DNA of 64,000 bases. Source: Stigmatella erecta. GTDB taxonomy: Bacteria; Myxococcota; Myxococcia; Myxococcales; Myxococcaceae. Positions within the stretch are counted from its first letter, which is position 1; every line of letters starts with the position of its first letter. The notes beneath the pieces are model-generated. The model worked only from the letters and a program-made list of their open reading frames with translations, had not been told where the DNA came from and made no database searches. The position numbers and the translations under genes were made by a program. Below are positions 28,223 to 37,800 of the stretch, one piece after another. Location of the stretch: contig NZ_FOIJ01000009.1 in NCBI RefSeq assembly GCF_900111745.1, forward strand, positions 248,001-312,000, in the 5' to 3' direction.

Positions 28223-29446
28223 TCAGGTGGGCGCGGCGCTCAACCGGGCGGTGCTGCGCCCGAGCGTCCAGAGAATGCAGAGCGTGAGCGCGGAGACGCC
28301 CACGGCGATCCAGCCGGTCTGGCCAAAGCCCTCCAGCGCGCCGCCGGGGGCCGTGGAGATCATCAGGCCGCTCACCCAGGCCGCGATGCCCGAGGCCCCA
28401 TCGCTCGCGGCCATGTTGACCGCGAGGTAGCGCCCGCGGACGGCGGGCGGCACGCGCGAGGCGATCAGCGCGATCGTGGGGATGACCCGGCTGGAGGTCA
28501 GCGCCATGAACAGGGCGAAGACCAGGGCCACCACGGGAAACGGCGACGGGGGCAGGTGGGTGAACAGCAGGTGCGGCACCATCGTGCCGAGCAGCAGGGA
28601 AGCCAGGACGCGGACCGGCCCATGGCGATCCGTCATGCGGCCAATCCACCGGGTGCACAGCAAGGTGGCCGCGCCCCCTCCCAGGTACACGAGCGGGAGC
28701 TGCGAGGAGCTCAGCCCCAGGTTGCCCACCATGTAGGGGCTCAGGTAGGGGATGAGCAGGAAGCTGGAAATCACCACGCTGAAGGTCAGCAGCCAGCCCA
28801 GGGCCAGCTTCGGCGTCCAGATCGAGAGCAGCGCGCTGCCCGGGCTCTGCCCTGGGGACTCGGTGAGGTGCCGGTTGAGGGCGGGAAGGACGCGCCACAG
28901 GCCCAACCACACCGCGCCGGCGAAGACGCCCAGGCTCCAGAACGGCATCCGCCAGCCCCAGACGCTGGCCACGCCCAGGCCCAGGGGAACGCCCACCACG
29001 GCGGACAGGCCCAGGGCCGACATCACCGTGCCAATGGCGCTGCCCCGGCGCTCCGGAGGCACCACATCGCCGATGATGGCCATGATGACGGCGCCCATCA
29101 GCCCCGCGCAGGCGCCGGCCACGGTGCGGGCCAGCAGCAACGCCAGGTGGCTGTGCGCGGCGCCGCACATCAGCGTGGCGGCGATGAACCCGGCAAAGAG
29201 CCCCAGCAGCGTCCGCTTCCGGTCGAACCGGTCCAGCCACAGCACGCCCAGCAGGCCCATCGCCGCCGAGGCCAGGGTGTAGGCGGAGACCAGCACGCCG
29301 AACTGTGCGGCGGAGATGTGGAACAGCCGCATGAACTCAGGCCCGAGCGGCATGATGATCATGAAGTCCACGAGGTGGCTGAACTGCACGGCGGCCAGCA
29401 GCCACAGCAACCGGCGCTCGGACGCCGGTGGAGGAGACGCGCTCAC
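28223..29446 (-). CDS. mxcK: MFS transporter, probable myxochelin exporter
   Basis: A 407-residue major facilitator with about 12 hydrophobic helices. The loop 2-3 motif is GVLWLDRFDRKRTLLG, and the helix 4-5 region reads ARTVAGACAGLMGAVIMAIIGDVVPPERRGSAIG. By position in the cluster it should export myxochelin. It begins 36 bp after a near-perfect Fur box (29482-29500) and is followed by mxcL, so mxcKL is an iron-controlled unit of its own. Confidence 0.88.
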   Translation of the reverse strand: MSASPPPASERRLLWLLAAVQFSHLVDFMIIMPLGPEFMRLFHISAAQFGVLVSAYTLASAAMGLLGVLWLDRFDRKRTLLGLFAGFIAATLMCGAAHSHLALLLARTVAGACAGLMGAVIMAIIGDVVPPERRGSAIGTVMSALGLSAVVGVPLGLGVASVWGWRMPFWSLGVFAGAVWLGLWRVLPALNRHLTESPGQSPGSALLSIWTPKLALGWLLTFSVVISSFLLIPYLSPYMVGNLGLSSSQLPLVYLGGGAATLLCTRWIGRMTDRHGPVRVLASLLLGTMVPHLLFTHLPPSPFPVVALVFALFMALTSSRVIPTIALIASRVPPAVRGRYLAVNMAASDGASGIAAWVSGLMISTAPGGALEGFGQTGWIAVGVSALTLCILWTLGRSTARLSAAPT

Positions 29447-29481
29447 GCTTCACTTCCTGGGAGAGACGAAAAATTAGAAAC

Positions 29482-29500
29482 GATAATGAAAATCATTCTC
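29482..29500. promoter_or_regulatory. Fur box upstream of mxcKL
   Basis: GATAATGAAAATCATTCTC agrees with the classical 19-bp Fur consensus at 17 of 19 positions. It stands 36 bp before the mxcK start. The extension AATCATTCTCATT (29491-29503) shares a core with the other sites in this locus. Confidence 0.85.
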
Positions 29501-29606
29501 ATTTCCGGGGCAGCAATGTACCGGAGAAGCGCGGCGCTTGGCAAGGCAGGGGGGACGGCTCACGGCGCGCAGCCCCCGGGGGACAGGGGCTGCGCGGCCG
29601 CGGGGT

Positions 29607-30869
29607 TCAGCGCACCTGGAGGAAGGAGAAGGTGCGGCCCGGGGTGACGGTCGCCACCTTGCCGCTCTCGTCCGTCAGCTCGCGCAGCTCGGTCTGCGAG
29701 TTGCTGGTGAAGTTGGTGAAGAGCACCCGGTCCCCGGCCGGGAAGAGGAAGGTGCTGCCCATGGCCGCCGGGAGCGAGGCGACGGGGGTGGCCGTCAGGG
29801 TGCTGAGCTGGATGTTCCACCACTTCCACGCGGGCGCGCTCGCCAGGACGCGGGGGATGGAGTCCTTGGTGATGGCGCTGCCGTAGGCGGCATCATCGAA
29901 GACGCGCAGGTAGGTCTTCCCGCCGGGCCCCTGGAGCACGGAGCCGGCCGCGGCGCCGTTGGTCAGCGTGGTCAGATCCACGAAGAAGGTGTCATCGAAG
30001 CTGTCCGTCTGGGGATCGAACCGGATGAGGCACGGCTTGAGCATGGCCGGATCGTCCTTGTGGACCCGGTACGACGCCGCGCCGTAGGCCTCGGTGGACA
30101 GGTAGATCTTCCCATCGGCGCCCACGACACCGTCGCGCACGTAGCCGCAGCCCTCGGTGTCCTTGAAGGTCTTCTTCACGAACTTCAGCGAGTCGGTGGC
30201 GGGATCCACGACGAGGACACCGGCCTGACGGGTCAGCGTGGTGCCCGTGCTCGGGCGCCAGCCCAGCGGCATGATGACCTTGTTGGCGGTCTCCAGCGGC
30301 TGCGACGAGAAGGAGAGCACCGTATTGTCGATCTTCGCGTCCGCGAAGGAGACGGCGTTGGTGAGCGTCATCGCCGTGGGGTTCCAGATGATGAGCTGGG
30401 TGGTGGAGCCGTCGAAGAAGTACGCCTTGGTCTCGGAGACGAACCGGAACTGGTGCTGGTACTCGGTGATCTCCGTGACGCCGCGGCCCTGGAAGCTGAC
30501 GGTCTCGCCCTTCTGGGGAGCGCCCTCGGCCGTCAGGTTGTAGCGGATGACCGACGCGCCGGAGTTCACGAAGAAGTGGTCCTTCTTCGGCGGGCCGAAC
30601 ACGAGCGCCCGGCCCTTCACCTCGATGGCGTTCGTCAGGGGCAGCGTCTCGGTGCGGTCCAGCGTGTCCGTGACGGCGATGTAGCTCGTCGACGTCCCGT
30701 CCACCGTGGTCTGGGTCACGATGGCGTACTGCGACGCAGGCGTCGCGGGGTTCTGCGGCTCCGGGTTCTGCGGCGTGGGCTCGTCGTCATCGCCGCACGC
30801 GGTGGCCAAGGGAAGGGCCAGCGCCAGGGCCAGCCAGCGGACAGAACGAAGCGTCATCGAGAGGGTCAT
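29607..30869 (-). CDS. Siderophore-locus lipoprotein, probable beta-propeller
   Basis: A 420-residue predicted lipoprotein: signal peptide with ACG after LALPLAT, then a Pro/Asn-rich spacer (DDDEPTPQNPEPQNP). The mature part has repeated blades of the type YIAVTDTLDRTETL, KAYFFDGSTTQLIIWNP, GVLVVDPATDSLKF, GADGKIYLSTEAYG and CLIRFDPQTDSFDD, suggesting a beta-propeller. Cell-surface lipoproteins of this kind occur beside siderophore receptors (DUF4374-like, inference). It follows mxcH by about 30 bp. ATG 30869 is the best signal-like start, but no clear ribosome site is seen. Confidence 0.72.
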   Translation of the reverse strand: MTLSMTLRSVRWLALALALPLATACGDDDEPTPQNPEPQNPATPASQYAIVTQTTVDGTSTSYIAVTDTLDRTETLPLTNAIEVKGRALVFGPPKKDHFFVNSGASVIRYNLTAEGAPQKGETVSFQGRGVTEITEYQHQFRFVSETKAYFFDGSTTQLIIWNPTAMTLTNAVSFADAKIDNTVLSFSSQPLETANKVIMPLGWRPSTGTTLTRQAGVLVVDPATDSLKFVKKTFKDTEGCGYVRDGVVGADGKIYLSTEAYGAASYRVHKDDPAMLKPCLIRFDPQTDSFDDTFFVDLTTLTNGAAAGSVLQGPGGKTYLRVFDDAAYGSAITKDSIPRVLASAPAWKWWNIQLSTLTATPVASLPAAMGSTFLFPAGDRVLFTNFTSNSQTELRELTDESGKVATVTPGRTFSFLQVR

Positions 30870-30898
30870 GGGAGTGCTCTTGGGGTTGGGGGTTGCGG

Positions 30899-33412
30899 TC
30901 AAGTACCGAAATCCACGGTGAGCTTGGCGAACAAGCTGCGGCCCGGGCGCTGAATGCCGTAAAAGTCATACGCCCGCGCATCGGTGATGTTCTGGGCATC
31001 CGCTGACCAGGTCAGCGTGGCGGTGTCGCTCCGGGTGACATAGGTGAGCGAGAGCGAATGCAGCCATTGAGTCTCAATCACATCCTTCGTGTCAATCTGC
31101 CCGGCCCCTTCCCAGGCACGGAAAAACTCGTGGATGTACCGGGTGTTCCAGGTGAGCGCGATTTCGTCGCGAGGACTCATCACATCGCTGAGCTGGAAGC
31201 GGGCACTGCCATTGGCCCACAGGTAGGGCTGGTTGGGAATGCGTTTGTCCACGAAGGGGCCGTATTCGCCCTCGCTGGAGGTGTTGCGGAAGTCCTGCCA
31301 GGTGGCGTTGCCCTCCAGGGACACATACTTGCCAGGAGAGACCCAACCCGCGGCGCCGCTGACGCCCAGGGAGCGGGCCTTGAGGACATTTTGATAGACG
31401 AAATAGCTGGGCCGGCTGATGGGCAGGATGAGCTGATCGGCCAGGCGCCCGAACCCTGTCACGTTGGCCCGGAAGTCACCGGCGGCCTGTCCCCGGGTCT
31501 CATACGTCAGCCCCAGGTTGAGGTTGTGGCTGGTCTCCGGGTTCAGGTTGAGGTTCTCGATGATGAGCAGTCCATTCCCGAAGAACTCATCGGGCTGGGG
31601 CAGGCGGGTGGCCCACTCGTAGGAGGCCTTGGCATATAGCTCCGGTGAGAGGCGCAGCCGGGCGCTGTCACCCAGCCCCAGCCGGTGCAGGGTTCGCTTC
31701 GTGATGGCGAAGCTGCCCCCGTCGAGCGGCCGCTCGCCATACACGCGCTGGATGTAATCCTTGACGAACAGGATGTTCTCGAAGCGGTCATCGAACGCGT
31801 CGAGCTCGTGCTCCACGCCGCTGACCAGCGAGAACAGGTTGCGCGCTCCATCGAGCGGATCGAGCTGCTGGGCCAGCTGGAGCTGACGGTCCTCGCCGGC
31901 CCGGTCCGCCCGCGTGGGCGCCAGGGACACGCGCAGCTTCTGCGAGGGCGAGAGGCTCCCGCCCAGGTTCAGCCGTGCGAAGCTGATGTGCTGGCCGATG
32001 ACCCGCTCGATGGGGCGGCCCTCGACGATGCCTCGCTGCGGAAGCACCAGGACGCAGCGCCCGTACCAGTCGTAGGCGCACTCGCTGAGGTCCGTGAAGT
32101 GATTGCGGCGGTAGGTGTAGCCAGCGACCGCATCGGCCGAGAGCCCGTTCGAGAAGATCTGCTCGAAGCGCAGCGTGGAGCCCGCGGAGGTCTCTCCGTA
32201 CTCCACCTCGCCATAGGGCGTATCCATCTCGTTGTCGCTCTGGAGCTCCTTGTCATACGTGCCCGTGAAGACGCGCAGCAGCAGCCGCCGGGCCCAGGGC
32301 TGGTCCACGAAGCCGGCCTCGATGCCCGCGCCCCCCGCCCGGTAGCCATCGTGGAACCGGTGCAGGCGCGCGGGTCGAGGCCTCCCGGAGTCATCGGGAA
32401 CCTCGACGTCGACGAGGTAGTCGTTCCGGGTGAAGTCGAAATACCCGTTGGCCCGGAGGAGAAACCCCGAGGGCTCGTGCAGATGCCGGACGCTGCCCGT
32501 GAGCCGGTGCGTGTCGAATGAGCCGAGCTCGTACGAGGCCGAGGCCCGCGTGCCCTGGAAGTCTTGATCGGTCTCGAGGTGAACCGCGCCGCCCAGGGCG
32601 TCGGCGCCAAAGCGGATGGGGACCACCCCTTGGTAGGTCTCGATGCGCTGGACGAGGTTGACCGGGACATTGGCCAGACCGGCCCCATAGCCCGCCAACT
32701 GCAGCGGAACCCCGTCGATGAAGAAGCGGATCTGCTCGTCGGTGAACCCCGCGAGGGAGAAGCGCGAGGTGCTGCCCAGCCCGCCCGAGCGCCGCACGGA
32801 CACGCCCTCGGTCCGGGCCAGGGCCTCTCCCATGTCCACGGCCTCGCGCTGGACGGTGCCCACCTCCAGCACCTGCACGGCTTCAGCGGACTGGCGCCGC
32901 CGCTCCACCATCGAGGGGCCCAGGTTCGTGACCTCGATGGTCTCATGGAAGTCGGAACCGGAAGGCCCCGGGGTGGCGGCGGTACTGGAACTCTGTGCCA
33001 CGGGCTCGGGGGCCGGGGGCAGACGGAACGTGTAGGGGTAGACGATGCGGGCGGGCACCGGCGTTCCGTTGCGCTTCGCGGGCTCGAACCGGAAGCGGAG
33101 GGCCGCCTCGCGGGCCGCCTCATCGAAGCCGTGACCGGCAGGCTCGAGCACCTCGGCCGCCGTGACGGTCCCCTGGGCATCCAGGGTCAGCCGGAGGGAC
33201 ACCTTCCCCTCCAGGCGCTCTTGCTTCGCCTGGGCGGGGTAGGGCGCCTCGATGAACTCCAGGAGCTTCGGCATCTCGACGGCGGGGGCGGCGGTAGCCG
33301 GCGCCGGGGGCTGCGGTGCGGGGGCGGAAGCCTCCGGCTCCTGCGACAGTGCCTGGCCGGAGACGAACAACCCTGCCAGAAGCACTGGGATGAAAATGCT
33401 TCTCATTTTCAT
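30899..33412 (-). CDS. mxcH: TonB-dependent siderophore receptor with N-terminal TonB-like domain
   Basis: An 837-residue outer-membrane receptor for ferric myxochelin (by locus). The signal peptide covers 1-23. Residues 45-130 match a TonB C-terminal domain: [69 protein letters not shown] Pro/Ser linker leads to the plug ([50 protein letters not shown]) and a 22-strand-type barrel ending in an aromatic-rich strand. The TonB-like domain at the receptor's own N-terminus is unusual in general but seen in myxobacteria. It starts inside the aroA5 stop (ATGA). Confidence 0.9.
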   Translation of the reverse strand: MKMRSIFIPVLLAGLFVSGQALSQEPEASAPAPQPPAPATAAPAVEMPKLLEFIEAPYPAQAKQERLEGKVSLRLTLDAQGTVTAAEVLEPAGHGFDEAAREAALRFRFEPAKRNGTPVPARIVYPYTFRLPPAPEPVAQSSSTAATPGPSGSDFHETIEVTNLGPSMVERRRQSAEAVQVLEVGTVQREAVDMGEALARTEGVSVRRSGGLGSTSRFSLAGFTDEQIRFFIDGVPLQLAGYGAGLANVPVNLVQRIETYQGVVPIRFGADALGGAVHLETDQDFQGTRASASYELGSFDTHRLTGSVRHLHEPSGFLLRANGYFDFTRNDYLVDVEVPDDSGRPRPARLHRFHDGYRAGGAGIEAGFVDQPWARRLLLRVFTGTYDKELQSDNEMDTPYGEVEYGETSAGSTLRFEQIFSNGLSADAVAGYTYRRNHFTDLSECAYDWYGRCVLVLPQRGIVEGRPIERVIGQHISFARLNLGGSLSPSQKLRVSLAPTRADRAGEDRQLQLAQQLDPLDGARNLFSLVSGVEHELDAFDDRFENILFVKDYIQRVYGERPLDGGSFAITKRTLHRLGLGDSARLRLSPELYAKASYEWATRLPQPDEFFGNGLLIIENLNLNPETSHNLNLGLTYETRGQAAGDFRANVTGFGRLADQLILPISRPSYFVYQNVLKARSLGVSGAAGWVSPGKYVSLEGNATWQDFRNTSSEGEYGPFVDKRIPNQPYLWANGSARFQLSDVMSPRDEIALTWNTRYIHEFFRAWEGAGQIDTKDVIETQWLHSLSLTYVTRSDTATLTWSADAQNITDARAYDFYGIQRPGRSLFAKLTVDFGT
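33392..33410. promoter_or_regulatory. Possible Fur box at the start of mxcH
   Basis: On the minus strand GAAAATGAGAAGCATTTTC agrees with the Fur consensus at 15 of 19 positions and lies over codons 1-7 of mxcH. It also carries the core AATGCTTCTCATTTTC shared with the mxcC and mxcK sites. It may be a working internal site or a coding coincidence. Confidence 0.45.
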
Positions 33413-34869
33413 TTCGGGGTCGCGTGGTACCCCTTTCCAGACAGCTCTGTCAAGGAGTCTGTCGCGGCCGCCGCCCAGACTTCGGGCACCCGCAGAGACT
33501 GGAGCTTGTCGGCCACCAGGAAGGCCAGTTGCAGGGCCTGGTTGGCGTTGAGCCGCGGATCACAATGGGTGTGGTAGCGGCTGGAGAGATCGTCCTCGGT
33601 GACCTCCTGCGCGCCGCCCAGGCACTCGGTGACGTTCTGTCCGGTCATCTCCAGGTGGAGCCCGCCGGGGTGAACGCCCTCGGCGGTGGCCACCTGAACG
33701 AACGTCTTCACCTCGGACAGGATGCGGTCGAAGGGCCGGGTCTTGTAGCCATTGCGGGCCTTGAGCGTGTTGCCGTGCATGGGGTCGGTCGACCAGACCA
33801 CGGGGCGGCCATCGCGCTTGGTGGCGGCCATCAACCGGGGCAGGCGCTCGGCGATCTTGTCGGCGCCGAACCGGCCAATGAGTGTCAGTTTCCCAGGGAT
33901 GGCCTCGGGGTTCAGGATGTCGATGAGCCGCAGCAAGTCGTCGGGCTCCATCGTCGGTCCGCACTTGAGGCCGATGGGGTTCTGAATGCCTCGCATGAAC
34001 TCCACGTGGCCCCCGTCGAGCTGGCGCGTCCGCTCGCCGATCCACAGCATGTGGGCGGAGCTGTCGTACCAGTCTCCCGAGACGGGATCGGCCCGCGTCA
34101 TGGCCTCTTCGTAGTTCAGCAGCAGGGCCTCGTGGCTGGTGAACATGTCCACCCGGTTCAGGGGCATCTGCTGGCCGGGGCTCACGTGCAGCGCGCTCAT
34201 GAAGCGCAGGGACTCGAGGATCTTGTCCGCCAGCTTCCGGTACTGCCCGCCCTGCACGCTGTCGGCGACGAAGTCGAACGTCCACCGGTGCATGTTGAGC
34301 AGGTCCGCGTAGCCGCCCTGGGAGAAGAGGCGCAGCAGGCCCACGGTGTCCGAGGACTGGTGGTAGGCCTTGAGCAGGCGCTTGGGGTCCGGCAGGCGCT
34401 CGCCGGCCTCGAACTCCATGCCGTTGATGATGTCGCCGCGATAGGCCGGCAGGGTGACGCCCTCGAGGGTCTCCGTGGCGCCGCTGCGCGGCTTGGCGAA
34501 CTGGCCCGCGATGCGGCCCACCTTCACCACGGGACGCCCGCCCGAGAAGGTCAACACCACCGCCATCTGGAGGATGAGCCGCAGGCTGTCACGGACGTTG
34601 TCGGTGGTGAACTCCTTGAAGCTCTCCGCGCAGTCGCCTCCCTGGAGCAGGAAGGCCTTGCCTTCGGCCACCTGGCCGAGCGCGGCGGTCAACCGGCGCG
34701 TCTCCTCGGCGAACACCAAGGGGGGGAGGCGGGCCAGCTCTGCCTCGACCCGCGCGAGCTCGCGCGCATCGGGGTAGTCGTCCGGGATGTGCTTGACGGG
34801 TCTGTGTCTCCAGGAGCCAGGAGTCCAATTCTGTTTCAACACGGAAGGGCCGTTTCGGGATGAGGACAT
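33409..34869 (-). CDS. aroA5: Class II DAHP synthase, siderophore-dedicated
   Basis: A 486-residue 3-deoxy-D-arabino-heptulosonate-7-phosphate synthase of the plant-like class II. Seen are [12 protein letters not shown] near 75, [60 protein letters not shown] and [23 protein letters not shown]. It supplies chorismate precursor for 2,3-dihydroxybenzoate. The Stigmatella myxochelin cluster carries such a dedicated copy (established knowledge). It lies 18 bp after mxcG and overlaps mxcH by 4 bp. Confidence 0.93.
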   Translation of the reverse strand: MSSSRNGPSVLKQNWTPGSWRHRPVKHIPDDYPDARELARVEAELARLPPLVFAEETRRLTAALGQVAEGKAFLLQGGDCAESFKEFTTDNVRDSLRLILQMAVVLTFSGGRPVVKVGRIAGQFAKPRSGATETLEGVTLPAYRGDIINGMEFEAGERLPDPKRLLKAYHQSSDTVGLLRLFSQGGYADLLNMHRWTFDFVADSVQGGQYRKLADKILESLRFMSALHVSPGQQMPLNRVDMFTSHEALLLNYEEAMTRADPVSGDWYDSSAHMLWIGERTRQLDGGHVEFMRGIQNPIGLKCGPTMEPDDLLRLIDILNPEAIPGKLTLIGRFGADKIAERLPRLMAATKRDGRPVVWSTDPMHGNTLKARNGYKTRPFDRILSEVKTFVQVATAEGVHPGGLHLEMTGQNVTECLGGAQEVTEDDLSSRYHTHCDPRLNANQALQLAFLVADKLQSLRVPEVWAAAATDSLTELSGKGYHATPK

Positions 34870-34887
34870 GGGATGGACCGTGTGGCG

Positions 34888-37800
34888 TTACCGGTTCTTC
34901 GGAGGTCTCTGCAGGAGACCTTGTTCAACACAGTAGTCCAAGTATCGATGGAGCATCTGCCGATCGGTTTTGGGGCAGGAGATGTCACTTCCGGACAGGG
35001 CGTGAAGGACGCGCTCACTGCGGAGCGTTCCCAGCCCGAAGGTGGGCTCGGAGGCACCCGCGCGCAGATCGAAGAAGGCCAGGGTGGTGCTGCTGTCGGC
35101 GCTTCCCGTGGCCTGCGCCACGCGGGTGCGCCACGCGGGGAGCGGACACAGCTCGACGGGGTAGCCGTAGTCCCGGACCCAGCCGAACACCTCGGGCAGC
35201 CGCACTTCGGGTACGGGGGTGACGTTGAACACCCCGCCGCCGGGTGAAACCAGCGACAGGCGCACGAGCGCGCTGGCGACGTAGTCCACCGGTGTCCACA
35301 CTTCGCCCACATCGAGCTGGGGCAATGCACCGGCGGGAATCCCGGCCAGCAGGATGCGCCAGACGAGATCCTGGGGATTGACGATGCTGCTGCCCACCGC
35401 GCCGGACACCCGGCCCAGCCGGTAGACCGATACGGGCAGGCCTCGCTCCGAGGCTTGTTGCACCAGCCGTTCCGCCACCCACTTGCTCTGCTGATAGCCG
35501 TCGCGCAGGCCGGCGTGGGCGGGGACGAACGCCTCCGGAACCTCCGGGCTGAGGTTGGCCTGGGGCGCCACGGCCACGGTGGAGACGTAGTGAAGGGGCT
35601 TGGGCTTCACGGCGGCCGCCAGCCGGAGCAGCTCGCGGGTGCCGCGCACGTTGGTGGCCTGGAGGCTGCCGTACTCGCGCACGACGCTGACCACGGCGGC
35701 GTTGTGGATGAGCGCGTCACACTCGGCGGCCAGGCTGTGGAACCGCGCGGAGCTCAGCCCCAGCCAGGGCTGGCCCAGGTCCGCGGGCACGGCCATCACC
35801 CGCTCGGCGAGGCTCGCCGTGGACAGGCGCTGGCCGGTCATGCTCTCGCGCAGCCGCTCCATGGCATGGGCTTCATCGCGGGCGCGAACCAGGCAGACCA
35901 CCCGGGCTTGCGTCTGGCGCAGCAGCTGGTCGAGCAGGTGCGCGCCCACGAAGCCGGTGGCCCCGGTCAACAGCACCTGCCGCCAGGGGGTGGAGGGGCT
36001 CGGGACGGGGGCGGCCGGGGTCCCCGGCTTCTGGAGCCAGGGAACGCAGTCCTCGGGAAGCTCCGCGTCCGCGAGCATGGCCGCGGACAGCCCTCCGCCT
36101 TCCGCGCCGTTCTGCTCCCCATGCTCCAGGGCCTGGGCCAGCGCGGCGGCGGTCGGATACCGGAACACGGTGGCCACCGGCACTTCCCGGCCCAGGGCAA
36201 CGCCGAGCCGGTTGGCGACCTGGATCGTCTGGAGCGATTGCCCGCCCAGCTCGAAGAAGTCGTCCTGCGCCGACATGCCGCTCAGCCCCAGGACCTGCTC
36301 CCACACCTGGAGCACCAGGCGCTCGAACTCGGTGGCGGCGGCGGTGGCGGCCGTGTCCTCGGGAGGCATCACGAGCCGCAGCGCGTTCCGGTCCACCTTG
36401 CCGGTGCTGGTGCGGGGCAGCCGCTCGGCGAACACGAAGGCGCTCGGGACCATGGCCGCGGGCAGCTCCGCGAGCAGGTGCCGGCGCAGCTCCGCGCTGG
36501 CCGGGGCGGGCGTCCCAGCGACGATGTGCGCGCACAGCCGGCGCGTGCCTCCGGGGAGGATCTGGCCCACCACGGCGGCGGCGCGCACGCCCGCATGGGC
36601 CAGCAACACGGTTTCGATCTCGGTGGGATCGATGCGGTGGCCGCTGATCTTGAACTCGTCATCGACCCGGCCGGCGAACACGAGCTGCCCGTCCGCGCGG
36701 ACCCGGGCCTTGTCGCCGGTGCGGTAGGCGCGGGGGTTGCCGGGCAGCGCACCGAGCGAGGTGAAACGCGCGGCGTTCAGCTCCGGGCGTCCCAGGTATC
36801 CACGCGCCAGGCCGCCTCCCAGCAGGTACAGCTCGCCTTCGGTTCCGGGGGCGGCGAGCTTCCCCTGCGCATCGATGAGCGCCGTGCGCACGCCCGGCAG
36901 GGGCCGCCCGATGGGAATCTCCTCCTCTGGGGCTCCAGGGGAGGGCGGCCCACTCAGCGTGGCCGTGGTGGCCACCACGGTGGCTTCGGTGGGGCCGTAG
37001 GTGTTGAGCAGCAGCACCTCCGCGCCGGCCGCGGCGCGCCAGCGCGCGACCCGCTCCGGCAGCGCGGCTTCTCCACCGATGATCACCAGCCGGATGGACG
37101 GGGGCAGCCGGGCCGCGCCCGTCGAGACGCTGTAGGCCAGCTCGTGCCAGAACGCCGTGGGCAGATCCAGCACGGTGATGCCGTGCTCGGCGCACGCATC
37201 GAGGAGCCGGGACACGGACTGGAGCATCTCCTCGGTGCGAAGCACCAGCTTCGCGCCGGCGCAGAGGGTCAGGAAGATCTCCTCCACGCTGGCATCGAAG
37301 TGCAGGGGAGCGAACTGAAGCACCCGGTCTTCGCGCTGAACGCCATAGCGGTGCGTGGCTCCCGCCACGAAGTGGGCGAGGGCATCATGGGGGATCTGCA
37401 CGCCGTTGGGCTGGCCCGTCGAGCCAGAGGTGTAGATGACGTAGGCGAGGCGCTCTCCCTCGGCCTGGACCGGGGACGGGGCGGAGGCGGGGGCCGCCTC
37501 GTTCCTGCGAAGGACGATGTTTCCCCGGGCCATGGGGTCTGCATCGGACGCGGCCCGCTGGAGGATCAACGCGGGCTTCGCATCCTCGAGGATGGCCGCC
37601 GTCCGGGACGAGGGGCCCTGGGGATCGAGGGGCAGGTAGCCCGCGCCGGACAACAGCACGCCCAGGCTCGCCACGATGGCATCGAGCCCGCGGGGCAACA
37701 TCACCGCGACCGGCGTGTTGGGCTGAACGCCCTCCTGGAGGAGCTGCGCGGACAGCGCCTGTGCATGCTGGAGCAGGTCGCGGTAGCTCAACTGGTGCTG

